Positions 51,519-60,564 are shown, counted from the first letter of the stretch. The stretch: 64,000 bases of DNA from DATFVA01 sp963811905 (GCA_963811905.1 CAWETK010000011.1:293379-357378), one strand, 5' to 3'. Numbers and translations are program-made. The notes: generated by a model from the sequence alone, not told the origin.

Positions 51519-53304
51519 TAATGTCTATCCAGCTGCTCCAGGTAATATTTGTAAGGGGATCAGGAATCTCCTGCATCCAGCCTCTGTTTGAAAATCTTCC
51601 GTCAAATAAAGTAATGGCAGGATAAGTCCAGAGCTGAAGTTCATTTGTTTCTTTATTGTTGAGGGAATCAGAAGTTAAGTTGAGCGAACCGGATTTTATA
51701 TCGATATTCTTTTCGGGATTAGACCCGGACGCCGAATTCGTTTCAGTGTATAAGCCTTTCCGCAATGCATCCTGAAGTTCAGTATCAGATTTATAAATAC
51801 CCTTCTCCTGCCAGTATTGTTTAACCCAGTCTTCATAGTGATCGGCAGGTTTAGCTGAACCTTTTCTGGCAAGCGGCTTACCGGTGTTCTCCGACAATGC
51901 GAGTAAAATATTTCCTGCGGAATAAGTGGCATGCAACTGCTGCATAGTCGGCTGCATCAGGCTGTGAGTTCCTTTATATGGTTCGTAATCCCCCCATTCT
52001 TCAAGCGGATAATTAATAGGCAGTATCCAATCGGAAATCTTTGCTGTCTCATCTTCCATCGTTCCCATATAAATAATTTTACCTGCGTTCATCAGGTATT
52101 TTTCAGCTCCGCTCCATGTATACACAGGGTTCGAATTATGGACAATGATTATATCGTCTTTATTTATCGATTTGAAAAAATCATTTACCTCATCATTCAT
52201 TGCTGTTTTTGACAGCGCGTGAGGAGTTGAAAAATCAATATTAGAAAGATTTCCCGCCGCATAATTCAGCAGATTAACTGCAACGGCAGTATCGAAATTA
52301 TCTTTCGTATATACCCCGGAAGCACCTGCTAAAGCAAGCGGGGAATTTGCATTTGAAAATTCTTTTGCAAGCTCTTCGATTTTCTTATCCGGTATTACTG
52401 CATTTTGAGTATTCGCTGATAAATAATTATCAATTTCCGGCTTCAATGAACTGACATCCCTTTTACTCCAGCCGTTCGAAATAATTTTAGAGAGAATAGA
52501 GTAGGCAGTATATTTCATAGATTCAGGAGAGACCATAATAAATTCATCAGCATTGGTTGCTGTTCCGGAAAACCGCGGACCGGCATAAATAAACTTCCCC
52601 ATCTTACCATCTTCAAATTCATGCATTTTTTTAAACTGAGCGGCATATTCAACTGGGGATATCCAGGTTTCAAGAAAATCAGCACCGAAGCTCATAATAA
52701 AATCTGTATCATCAAGTTTGTACCTGGGGATCAGCGGCTCTCCGAACACCAGCTGGTTAGCCTTACGCAGAACTTCGTAATTAAAGGGTTCATACCATAA
52801 AACTTTTCCATTTAGATTGGATGCAAACATTTCCATTATTTCAGCCAGTGAACCGGTCTGCAGGTCCGAAATAATTAATACCCTTCCTTTTGAATTATTT
52901 ATTTGCTGTGAAATTTCTGATATCGCAGATTCCCAGTCGCTCTTTAACTTCTCATCCTTATTTCTGTTCCTACTGTAAAAAACATTCTTAAGTCTGTCCG
53001 GATCATACAGCCCCTGAACAGAGGACTGACCCCTCGCACATAACTTTCCATTATTGATGGGACTTTCCGGATTTCCCTCAGCTTTTGTAACCCGTCCGTC
53101 ACGGTGCCACATATGCATACCGCATCCTGCCGGACATTCACGGCAGGTAGTTGCATAATGGATCCATTCACCAGGCTGAGGATAATGAGGAGGATTGACA
53201 TATGGGATTAATTTATTAACTGTGGTACTGCATCCCGAGCCGGCCAATGCTGCGCCTGCAGAACCGGTAAGGATTAAAAATGAACGACGCGAAATTTTCT
53301 TCAT
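51442..53304 (-). CDS. actB: ActB N-terminal part: molybdopterin-oxidoreductase-like domain with Tat signal
   Basis: First gene of the ACIII operon. The start MKKISRRSFLILTGSAGAA is a twin-arginine signal followed by a lipobox-like SGC. The domain resembles molybdopterin oxidoreductases (CRECPAGCGMHMWHRDGRV, then LCARGQ), including four cysteines for an N-terminal cluster, although ACIII ActB is known to lack the molybdenum cofactor. Homologous reading ends at KARELGLDN; the last 15 residues before the stop are out of frame. The C-terminal Fe-S half follows in the +1 frame. Either a one-base insertion or a sequencing error is likely; a true two-gene split is possible. Confidence 0.82.
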   Translation of the reverse strand: MKKISRRSFLILTGSAGAALAGSGCSTTVNKLIPYVNPPHYPQPGEWIHYATTCRECPAGCGMHMWHRDGRVTKAEGNPESPINNGKLCARGQSSVQGLYDPDRLKNVFYSRNRNKDEKLKSDWESAISEISQQINNSKGRVLIISDLQTGSLAEIMEMFASNLNGKVLWYEPFNYEVLRKANQLVFGEPLIPRYKLDDTDFIMSFGADFLETWISPVEYAAQFKKMHEFEDGKMGKFIYAGPRFSGTATNADEFIMVSPESMKYTAYSILSKIISNGWSKRDVSSLKPEIDNYLSANTQNAVIPDKKIEELAKEFSNANSPLALAGASGVYTKDNFDTAVAVNLLNYAAGNLSNIDFSTPHALSKTAMNDEVNDFFKSINKDDIIIVHNSNPVYTWSGAEKYLMNAGKIIYMGTMEDETAKISDWILPINYPLEEWGDYEPYKGTHSLMQPTMQQLHATYSAGNILLALSENTGKPLARKGSAKPADHYEDWVKQYWQEKGIYKSDTELQDALRKGLYTETNSASGSNPEKNIDIKSGSLNLTSDSLNNKETNELQLWTYPAITLFDGRFSNRGWMQEIPDPLTNITWSSWIDINVDKARELGLDNFDHRRNRIRCGEN

Positions 53305-53470
53305 GTAAGCGAAGACATCTTTCTGTTGCCCTCCAGCAACTAAATATTTTTTTAGTTTCAGAACCTCGATTTAAATTAAAATTATAACGGAATCGCATGG
53401 TGCTTTTACTCACCAATTATTTTTCTTACGTAAAATGCGAAAGCATAATTTGACAACAGACACAGTAAGC

Positions 53471-53500
53471 AAAAAAAAGACCGTCTGACAGACGGTCTTC
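53471..53500 (-). terminator. Rho-independent terminator for the upstream T9SS gene
   Basis: Read on the minus strand, GAAGACCGTCTG pairs with CAGACGGTC and is followed by a run of eight T. It lies 26 bases after the stop of the beta-propeller gene and separates it from the act operon. Confidence 0.9.
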
Positions 53501-53525
53501 AATTGGTTTATAACTTAAGCTGAAA

Positions 53526-54791
53526 TTATTTCAGCAATAACATTTTTTTGATCAATACAGAATTGTTCTGCTGAAGTTTATAGAAGTAGGCTCCGCTCGG
53601 CAATGAGGATGCATTAAAAGTAACCTGGTGCCGTCCGGCTGTAACCTCTCCGTTAACAAGGACTGCTGCTTCTTCGCCGAGAACATTATAAACAGTCAGG
53701 TTTACCAGACCTGCTTCCGGAACATCGAATACAATGTTCGTTGCGGGATTGAAAGGGTTAGGATAGTTCTGCGAAAGGTTAAATGTTAAGGGTGCTGATT
53801 CACCGGTTGTTACTTCCACAGGAGTCTGTATTTCGTACGCCGATATTCCGCCGTCGCTTCTTACAGCAATTATCAGACTATCATTCCGGGCTTTTGCCAT
53901 CGCGTAGTATGCCCCTGAACCGGGAGCAGTATACTGAAGAGTCCAGGTATTACCGCCATCTGTTGATGTATAAATCATATTATTCTGCCTTGCAGCCCAC
54001 CACTGATTATTTACTCCGGTTAGTGAATTTATACTTCCGCTGCCCGGAAGAGCCGATGTAGTATCCCACATCATCCCTCCGTTTGTAGTCACATTCAAAG
54101 CAGACTCTCCACCCATAAGTCCGTTTGATGAATCATTGAACCATATGGAGTATGAATTAACCTGCGGAGTGGTTTGAGCCATCCACGAATTTCCCATATC
54201 ACTTGAGTAATATATTGTTGAATTATTTGTCCCGAAGTAAATAGAAGAATCCATCACAACCATAGCATTATTCCAGCCTGCCTCACTGCCATTCTGAGCA
54301 AGGGCGTTGGCAGCAGTCCAGGTCTGGCCGCCGTCCGATGTTCTGTATAGTTCCCAGTTGCCGCTTACCGGATCTCCATATACAAACCCGTTGACTGAAT
54401 CCCACATCCAGATTGCATCAAGGAATCCGCCGGCTTGAGTAAAGACCTGGGTCCATGTTGCTCCCCCATCGGTTGTTTTATAAATAAACGTTGCGGAACT
54501 GGAAGATGTTGTGCACAATGCATTCATATCATCCATACCGAAAATATTATATACGGGGTCGGCCCCTAACGCTCCGCCGCCGGTTGATGTCCACATAGTG
54601 CCGCCGTTAGTGGTTCTCAGCACTACACCTCCATCTCCTCCGATCCATGCTGTAGAGTCGTCTACTACTGAAACGCTATACAGTGCAGTAGATACAGGAG
54701 AAGTCTGCTCACTCCATTGAGCCTGTATTTTGAATGATGATATAAAAATGAATAATAATAGTGCGGTTATAGTAACAGAGCCTTTCTTCAT
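53526..54791 (-). CDS. Secreted YCF48/BNR-type beta-propeller protein with T9SS sorting domain
   Basis: Exported protein of 421 residues. Signal peptide (1-24, before QWSEQ), then a beta-propeller-like region with repeated T-x-DGG-x-TW blades (KTTDGGATWTQV, RTSDGGQTWTAA, TSTDGGNTWTLQ) and a type IX secretion C-terminal domain from about 340 (FNLSQNYPNPFNPATNI ... VLIKKMLLLK). The function of the propeller is unknown; YCF48-like repeats often assist assembly or bind ligands. It is a close paralogue of the next gene. Confidence 0.87.
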   Translation of the reverse strand: MKKGSVTITALLLFIFISSFKIQAQWSEQTSPVSTALYSVSVVDDSTAWIGGDGGVVLRTTNGGTMWTSTGGGALGADPVYNIFGMDDMNALCTTSSSSATFIYKTTDGGATWTQVFTQAGGFLDAIWMWDSVNGFVYGDPVSGNWELYRTSDGGQTWTAANALAQNGSEAGWNNAMVVMDSSIYFGTNNSTIYYSSDMGNSWMAQTTPQVNSYSIWFNDSSNGLMGGESALNVTTNGGMMWDTTSALPGSGSINSLTGVNNQWWAARQNNMIYTSTDGGNTWTLQYTAPGSGAYYAMAKARNDSLIIAVRSDGGISAYEIQTPVEVTTGESAPLTFNLSQNYPNPFNPATNIVFDVPEAGLVNLTVYNVLGEEAAVLVNGEVTAGRHQVTFNASSLPSGAYFYKLQQNNSVLIKKMLLLK

Positions 54792-55160
54792 AATATGCCT
54801 CCAAATCTTAAGTCTTTTTATAATTACATTATTTAGCTTGCATCTTCATCTTATCTTAGCTTCATCATAATATATTAAATGAAGATAACCGGTCGTAAAA
54901 ATCTGAGAAATTTTTGAAAGAGTTTGTGATCAGAATTAAAAAGAGAAGGAGGAATTATGAATGAAACGTACTTTACGGAATATTTTCTGTGATAAAAAAG
55001 ACCCCCTGCTCTCTCATTAGCCAATGGTTTTCAGCCATTGGATTTCCGGGATAGGACGGAAGCGCCTTAGCATCATATTAAAAAAAGGGGCTGACTAAAA
55101 AGTAAAACAGAAATGACAGGGTAACTTTTAGTCAGTCCTTAAAGTACAACCGGCAGAATA
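54792..55160. other. Gene-free interval with hairpins and a terminator
   Basis: No gene is supported in this 369-bp gap. It contains a perfect CCAATGG/CCATTGG hairpin (55021-55041) and, at 55081-55138, a long stem (CTGACTAAAA with TTTTAGTCAG) preceded on the plus strand by a run of A, which reads on the minus strand as a terminator for the second propeller gene. The remainder is AT-rich leader of the first propeller gene. Confidence 0.55.
55081..55138 (-). terminator. Terminator after the second propeller gene
   Basis: On the minus strand a stem of about 12 pairs built on GACTGACTAAAA and its complement is followed by GGGGCC-type bases and a T run; the loop is about 26 bases. It starts 22 bases after the stop codon. 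Confidence 0.65.
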
Positions 55161-56444
55161 TTACTTTAGTAACAACATCTTCCGGATCAGTACTGAGTTA
55201 TTCTGCTGAAGTTTATAGAAATATGCACCGCTTGGTAATGAAGATGCATTAAAAGTTACCTGGTGTTCACCAGCTGTAACTTCCTTATTAACAAGGACGG
55301 CAGTTGCCTGACCGAGAATATTATAGACTGTCAGATTAACTTGTCCTGCTTCGGGAACGTCAAACACAATATTTGTCGTCGGATTAAAAGGATTGGGATA
55401 ATTTTGTGAAAGGCTGAATGATGCAGGTTGTGCTTCACCGGTCTTTACGCCTACCGGGTTTTGAATTTTGCAGCTTGATATTCCGCCGCCGCTTCTTACA
55501 GCAATAATAAGACTGTCATCTCTTGATTTTGACATATCCCAGTAGATTTCGGAACCAGGGGCTGTATATTGAAGTGTCCAGGTTGACCCATTATCGTTCG
55601 AAAAATAAATATTACTATCCTGCCTTGCAGCCCACCATCGTGTGCCTAAACCTGTAATTGAACTGATACCGGCTATGCCGGGAAGAGCCGATGTGGTGTC
55701 CCATATAGTGCCGCCATTTGTAGTTTTATTTAAAGCACCTCCGCCGCCAACAAATCCAACAGAGGGATTATTGAACCAAATGGCAAAAGAAAGTGCTTGC
55801 GGCGTTGTCTGCGGCGTCCATGAGTCGCCCATGTCACTTGAATAATACACCCTGGAATTATTCGTTCCGAAATAAATTGATGATCCTGATACATACATTG
55901 AATTATTCCAGCCCGCTTCGCTTCCGTTCTGAGGCAGAGGATTGGCAGCATTCCAGGTTTGTCCCCCGTCAGTGGTTTTATAGAGTTCCCAGTTCCCGCT
56001 GACAGGATCTCCGTAAACAAATCCATTGTTTGTATCGTACATCCATATTGCATCAAGGAAACCGCCTGCCTGTGTAAAGACCTGTGTCCAGGTGGTCCCG
56101 CCGTCTGTTGTTCTGTATATAAAGGTAGAGGATGACGAAGAGGTTGTGCATAATGCCGTCATATCATCTATTCCAAAAATATTGTAAACGGGATCAGTGC
56201 CGATTGCACCACCACCCACATTAGTCCACGTAGTTCCGCCATCAGTTGTTCTGAGCACCGTTCCGCCATCGCCGCCTGCCCAGGCGACAGATTTATCTAC
56301 CGCTGATACAGTCCATAAGGTAACTGAAACAGGAGATGTCTGCTCCTGCCATTGAGCCTCTATCTTTACAGAAGCTGAAACAATCATAAATAATATAGAT
56401 ATAGTTACAAAGTAATATTTCATCATAAACCTCCGGGTAATCAA
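55161..56444 (-). CDS. Secreted YCF48/BNR-type beta-propeller protein with T9SS sorting domain (paralogue)
   Basis: 427 residues, aligned over its whole length with the preceding entry: the same signal peptide ending QWQEQTSPVS, blade motifs (RTTDGGTTWTNV, KTTDGGQTWNAA) and T9SS sorting domain (SLSQNYPNPFNPTTNI to LIRKMLLLK). The shared stretch GGFLDAIWM and GDPVSGNWELY is nearly identical. The tandem pair clearly arose by duplication. An ATG nine residues on (MKYYFV...) could be the true start since the signal peptide begins there. Confidence 0.87.
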   Translation of the reverse strand: MITRRFMMKYYFVTISILFMIVSASVKIEAQWQEQTSPVSVTLWTVSAVDKSVAWAGGDGGTVLRTTDGGTTWTNVGGGAIGTDPVYNIFGIDDMTALCTTSSSSSTFIYRTTDGGTTWTQVFTQAGGFLDAIWMYDTNNGFVYGDPVSGNWELYKTTDGGQTWNAANPLPQNGSEAGWNNSMYVSGSSIYFGTNNSRVYYSSDMGDSWTPQTTPQALSFAIWFNNPSVGFVGGGGALNKTTNGGTIWDTTSALPGIAGISSITGLGTRWWAARQDSNIYFSNDNGSTWTLQYTAPGSEIYWDMSKSRDDSLIIAVRSGGGISSCKIQNPVGVKTGEAQPASFSLSQNYPNPFNPTTNIVFDVPEAGQVNLTVYNILGQATAVLVNKEVTAGEHQVTFNASSLPSGAYFYKLQQNNSVLIRKMLLLK

Positions 56445-56579
56445 TTGATAGTTAATTTTCTGGTAAACACGGATGAATTTCCGGGAAATAATTAAAAGTG
56501 TATGTGATTATGATGAAGACTATTCTGCGTTTTTAGATTTGTGTGACGGGCAAAGCTTCGTGATCTGCTCTTGCGGGGG

Positions 56580-56606
56580 ACGGAATGAGAAAAGTATCGG
56601 GATGGC
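56580..56606. repeat. Dispersed repeat segment, copy B
   Basis: Contains TGAGAAAAGTATCG and matches copy A (34567-34593) at 24 of 27 positions. The 25-copy octamer array begins ten bases further on. The 717-bp gap 56445-57161 contains only this segment, two tandem arrays and a terminator. Confidence 0.6.
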
Positions 56607-56615
56607 CGTTGAAGA

Positions 56616-56815
56616 GAGAAGGTGAGAAGGTGAGAAGGTGAGATGATAAGAAGATAAGAAAATGAGAGGGTAAGAAGGTGAGAAGGTGAGAAGGTAAGAA
56701 GATAAGAAGATGAGAAGGTAAGAAGATAAGAAGATAAGAAGGTGAGGAGGTATGAAGATGAGAAGGTAAGAAGATGAGAAGGTAAGAAGATGGGAGGGTA
56801 AGAAGATGGGAGGGG
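56616..56815. repeat. 25-copy octamer tandem array, unit RAGAAGRT
   Basis: Twenty-five octamers in unbroken register over 200 bp. Typical units are GAGAAGGT, AAGAAGAT and AAGAAGGT, with variants GAGAGGGT, GGGAGGGT and ATGAAGAT. Nearly every position is a purine except the final T of each unit. The minus-strand open frames across it (8-residue periodic Ser/Leu/Pro peptides) are by-products of a period that is not a multiple of three. Confidence 0.92.
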
Positions 56816-56986
56816 CATTGCATCGGAGTTGTCCCGTTGTTTGAGGCCGACAGAAGGCCGAGTGATGGCCGGGAGATGGCCGAAAGATTTCGGTAAATTA
56901 AGGATGAAAAACCCTGAACCCGTTTGATTTTCGTACAAATTTAGCATAATTGTGAGTAAAATAAAAATGGGAATTGCTCTAAGGCT

Positions 56987-57028
56987 GAAGGTCGGAGGTC
57001 AGAAATCGGAGATCCGAAGTCAGAAATC
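56987..57028. repeat. Heptamer tandem array, unit NGAARTC
   Basis: Six consecutive 7-base units, GAAGGTC, GGAGGTC, AGAAATC, GGAGATC, CGAAGTC, AGAAATC, each ending in TC. A degenerate RAGAAGRT-like stretch follows to about 57070. Confidence 0.6.
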
Positions 57029-57103
57029 GGCGGAAGAGAGCATAAGAAGGTTGAGAATGTGAGAGCGAAAGAGTAAGCCGGAGTAGCCTGCATAATGATT
57101 CAT

Positions 57104-57134
57104 AAAAAAAGACCGCCTGATTCAAGCGGTCTTT
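57104..57134 (-). terminator. Rho-independent terminator, T9SS gene
   Basis: Minus strand: AAAGACCGC arms with GCGGTCTTT and a 9-base loop, then a T run; 27 bases after the stop. Nearly identical to the terminator at 58103-58135. Confidence 0.9.
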
Positions 57135-57161
57135 ATAAAAAAATAATGAATTTGTCGCAGA

Positions 57162-58070
57162 TTACTTGAGCAGCAGCATTTTCTTTATTGAAACAGAATT
57201 TTCACTCTGGAGTTTGTAGAAATATGTACCGCTGGGTAATGATTTCGCATTAAATTCAGCCTGATGCATTCCTGCACTCACTTCACCATTCACAAGTACA
57301 GCTGCTTCCTGTCCCAGCAGGTTATAAACCGCAAGTTTAATTTTTCCGGCCTGCGGAACACTATAAGTTATAGTAGTTGTAGGGTTAAAGGGATTAGGAT
57401 AATTCTGAGCAAGGCTGAAGCTTTCAGGGATTGTTGTTGTAGTTTCTATTCCTGATGGAGTAGTAGTTTCAACAACGGCGCGGATATGCCAGTTGTAGTT
57501 TAATCCGAAATCATTTAAGTGCTGCCAGGTACCTGAATCGTTAACAAAGTCACCGTCAGGATCAGCGGGGCCTGTATCAACACCGAGAGGATAAGCAGCA
57601 GCAGTAGCATCTTCTACCTGCAGACATACCCATAAGTCATTTCCCGAAACAGGAATACTTGTAGTAAGGGCAACATCATTCCAGTCGCCTACTGTTAATG
57701 AATCTAAGACAAGGGTCTGGCTCAATAGTAAAGCACCGGGATCAGTGGCAGTTCCGGCATCATATATCATTATAGTCAAACCTGTTGCAGCCTGGCTATA
57801 ATGAAATTGAACAGATTGTAATTCGCCATCCGTATAGCCTGCCATAATCCCGGCTCTGAACCTTGCACCGCCGATAAAAGTAGCGCCGCCGTCGCCTACA
57901 GAATTAGTTACATCATCGCCGTCATAATGAACTACAACAACGTCATTTGGTGAATCAGGTAAGTTTGATGCATTGTTCGACTGATGCACTGAGAAATTCT
58001 GGCTGTATCCTATGGAGTACAGGAGAAAAGAAAATATTATTGTGAATAGAAATTTGCTGAAATGTCTCAC
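57162..58070 (-). CDS. Secreted T9SS-dependent protein, 302 residues, function unknown
   Basis: Signal peptide (1-23, before QNFSVHQ), then an N-terminal domain of about 185 residues that I do not recognise (with VVVVHYDGDDV, FIGGARFRAG, TIMIYDAGTATDPG, DLWVCLQVEDA) and a type IX sorting domain (FSLAQNYPNPFNPTTTI to SIKKMLLLK). The first 200 residues are nearly the same as those of the next gene upstream, showing a recent duplication. The domain has a jelly-roll-like pattern of alternating strands; a carbohydrate-binding role is only a guess. Confidence 0.84.
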   Translation of the reverse strand: MRHFSKFLFTIIFSFLLYSIGYSQNFSVHQSNNASNLPDSPNDVVVVHYDGDDVTNSVGDGGATFIGGARFRAGIMAGYTDGELQSVQFHYSQAATGLTIMIYDAGTATDPGALLLSQTLVLDSLTVGDWNDVALTTSIPVSGNDLWVCLQVEDATAAAYPLGVDTGPADPDGDFVNDSGTWQHLNDFGLNYNWHIRAVVETTTPSGIETTTTIPESFSLAQNYPNPFNPTTTITYSVPQAGKIKLAVYNLLGQEAAVLVNGEVSAGMHQAEFNAKSLPSGTYFYKLQSENSVSIKKMLLLK

Positions 58071-58102
58071 GGTCTCTCCTTATTTGTGTGGAAGAATAGA
58101 CA

Positions 58103-58135
58103 AAATAAAAGACCGCCTTATTCAAGCGGTCTTTT
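58103..58135 (-). terminator. Rho-independent terminator, T9SS gene
   Basis: Minus strand: AAAAGACCGC with GCGGTCTTTT, loop CTTGAATAAG core, followed by T-rich sequence. The shared stem with 57104-57134 points to copying along with the genes. Confidence 0.85.
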
Positions 58136-58160
58136 ATGTAAAAAAAAGATCAGGAAAATA

Positions 58161-58910
58161 TTACTTCAGGAGCAGCATCTTCTTAATCTGAACTGAATTA
58201 TCGCTCTGCAGCTTATAGAAATAAGCGCCGGTCGGCAATGATTTTGCACTGAATTCAACCTGGTGGAATCCTTCTGTTACAACACCATTAACCAGCACAG
58301 CTACTTCCTGTCCGAGCAGGTTGTAAACTGCCAATTTAACTTTACCTGACTGAGGGACGGTAAAGCTGATTGTGGTAGTAGGGTTGAAAGGATTAGGATA
58401 GTTCTGAGCAAGGTTGAAAGTTTTAGGACCGGTAACACTAACTTCAACTTCGTTTGAATATTCAAAACGGCCATTGAAATCAAGTTGTTTCAGTCTGTAA
58501 GTATAGTTTCCGTTGTTTACGTTCTGATCGACAAAAGAATATGCTTTTGGATCTGTTGTAGTGCCTGAACCTCTAACGAAACCAACAGTTGCGTAAGTTC
58601 CGTTATCGCTCTTTCTTTCAACTTCAAACATTCTGTTATTGGTTTCAGTAGCAGTCTGCCAGTTAAGTACAACCTGACCGAGTGTGTTTGTATTTGCAGT
58701 GAAAGATGTTAATTCAACAGGAACTATGGTGAGGTCGGTTACCATGTAATCATCTACGTACATTTCATCAGTTGCAGCAGCGCCGAAGAAATCATTTGCT
58801 GCTACAGATAAAGCAATAGGTGTACCGCTTGCACCAAGAGTCCACTGCCATGAATAAATCATCACTACCATTATACCAGTATTCAGCCATATCATTGTCA
58901 AGATCGACAA
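58161..58910 (-). pseudogene. Secreted T9SS protein, C-terminal part after a frameshift
   Basis: Continuation in the +1 frame of the following entry. Homologous sequence starts at SWQWTLGASGTPIALSV and completes a lectin/LamG-like module, then an FN3-like segment (VELTSFTANTNTLGQVVLNW ... YRLKQLDFNGRFEYS) and a T9SS sorting domain ending QIKKMLLLK. The apparent start MSILTM is an artefact of reading before the junction. Confidence 0.75.
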
Positions 58911-59943
58911 TAACAGTATTCAGAACCCAGGTATCAAATGAATATGTGAAAGTTGCAGCCGCGTTCCCGCCTGCATTCAATGAACCGGCACCGCCTGCAT
59001 TGAAATAAACTTCAAGTCCCCATTCCTGGGCAGCTATAAACTGACCAAGGGTATTGAAGTATCCTGTTTTTCCAGTAGGGATATAATTATAGAAATCAAT
59101 TTCCCATTTACCTGCGGTTTCAGGACCCCAGTAATGAACTTCGTCATTATTCTGAACAACAACAAAAGAATTAGCACCACTGTGAGCCCAGGTGCTTGAA
59201 ACATTGGCATCTTCTGTAGCATTGCAAGGATCCTGGCTCCATGTTGTCCAGTCAGTCGGGTTCTGGCATGCAAGCTGCTGACCTGCAGTATAGGAATCAA
59301 AATTATCGGAGAAAATAACTGTACCGGGGGGTGGTGTAGTCTGAACAACAGCGCGGATATGCCAGTTGAAGTTTAATCCGAAATCATTTAAATGCTGCCA
59401 GGTACCTGAATCGTTAACAAAGTCGCCGTCAGGATCAGCAGGACCGGCATCAACGCCGAACGGAAAAGCAGCAGCAGTAGCATCTTCTACCTGCAGACAT
59501 ACCCATAAGTCATTTCCCGAAACAGGAATACTGGTTGTAAGGGCTACTTCGTTCCAGTCGCCTACTGTTAAAGAACCTAAGTCAAGGGGCTGGCTTAATA
59601 ATAAAGCACCGGGATCAGTAGCAGTTCCGGCATCATAAATCATAATAGTAAGACCGGTTGCAGCCTGGGCATAATGAAATTGAACGGACTGTAAAGTACC
59701 GCCTGCATAAGCACCAAGAAGGCTGGCTCTGAACCTTGCACCGCCGATAAAAGTAGTGCCGCCGTCGCCTACGGAATTAGATACATCCTCGCCGTCATAA
59801 TGAACTACAACAACGTCATTTGGTGAATCAGGTAAGTTTGATGCATTGTTCGACTGATGCACTGAGAAATTCTGGCTATATCCAAATGAATATAGAAGAA
59901 AGGAAAAGAGTGCTGTGAATAGAAAACGGTTGAACTGTTTCAT
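58792..59943 (-). pseudogene. Secreted T9SS protein, N-terminal part before a frameshift
   Basis: The ATG at 59943 (MKQFNRFLF) follows AGGAGG closely and opens a signal peptide ending before QNFSVHQ. Residues to about 195 copy the N-terminal domain of the 302-residue protein next to it; residues about 205-360 resemble a secreted LamG/jelly-roll module (FSDNFDSYTAGQQLACQNP, WGLEVYFNAGGAGS, MAEYWYNGSDD). Frame is lost near 58860-58880, where one extra base in a TTT run is the simplest cause. Repaired length would be about 590 residues. Confidence 0.75.
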
Positions 59944-60136
59944 GGATCCTCCTAACACGATTGATAGTTAATGAAAAAAAATGGAAAGCATATATTGCCC
60001 ATCATAATGTACATTTCCATTACTTTTTATTGAATTACTAAGGCTTTTTCATTAAATGAATTTAACGTATAAATAAGATATGATTTTTTTTTTATAATTA
60101 TCAACAAAATTATAGAAAAAAATTGTGATCCCGGAT

Positions 60137-60167
60137 AAAAAAAACCGCTCATCGAAGGAGCGGTTTT
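60137..60167 (-). terminator. Rho-independent terminator after the M28 peptidase gene
   Basis: Minus strand: AAAACCGCTC with GAGCGGTTTT, loop CTTCGAT, followed by a run of T. Confidence 0.9.
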
Positions 60168-60194
60168 CCTGAATTTTAATATTTTGCAGATTAT

Positions 60195-60470
60195 TTACTC
60201 TAATAATAACATTTTTTTCATTCTGACTGAGCCATTATACTGCAGCTTATACAGGTAAACTCCGCTTGGGAGATTATTGGATTTAAAATTTATCTCCTGA
60301 TAGCCGGATTCATAATAACCGTCTGCCAGTACAGCTATTTCTTCCCCAACCACATTGTAAACCGAAAGTTTCAGGTATGAAGCTTCGGGGATACTGAAAC
60401 GGATTTTGGTTTCCGGGTTGAAAGGATTGGGATAATTCTGCTCAAGAACAAATCCATTTGCGGGGTTCAA
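60195..60470 (-). pseudogene. T9SS sorting domain of the frameshifted M28 peptidase
   Basis: C-terminal piece in the +1 frame relative to the peptidase. The open reading continues upstream without a stop to the junction near 60590 (SYSYSDPEITQPGKYSYRL, then a short linker) and contains a full type IX sorting domain (FVLEQNYPNPFNPETKI ... RMKKMLLLE). It has no start signal of its own at the junction. Confidence 0.78.
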
Positions 60471-60564
60471 ATTAAGTTCAACTACCGGAGAATATTCAAA
60501 TGACCCGTTATTATCTATTTGTTTAAGCCTGTACGAATATTTACCCGGCTGAGTGATTTCCGGA

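Noticed and set aside
51442..53304. A molybdenum-dependent oxidoreductase
   Set aside because: The domain is molybdopterin-oxidoreductase-like, but gene order and partners identify ActB of ACIII, which is known to lack the cofactor.
56616..56815. CRISPR-like array
   Set aside because: Unit is only 8 bp, with no spacers and no cas genes nearby.
56492..56947. Minus-strand open frames of 151 and 96 residues with Ser/Leu/Pro-rich 8-residue repeats
   Set aside because: They are the translation of a period-8 DNA repeat, which stays open in more than one frame. No ribosome site, domain or signal peptide supports coding.
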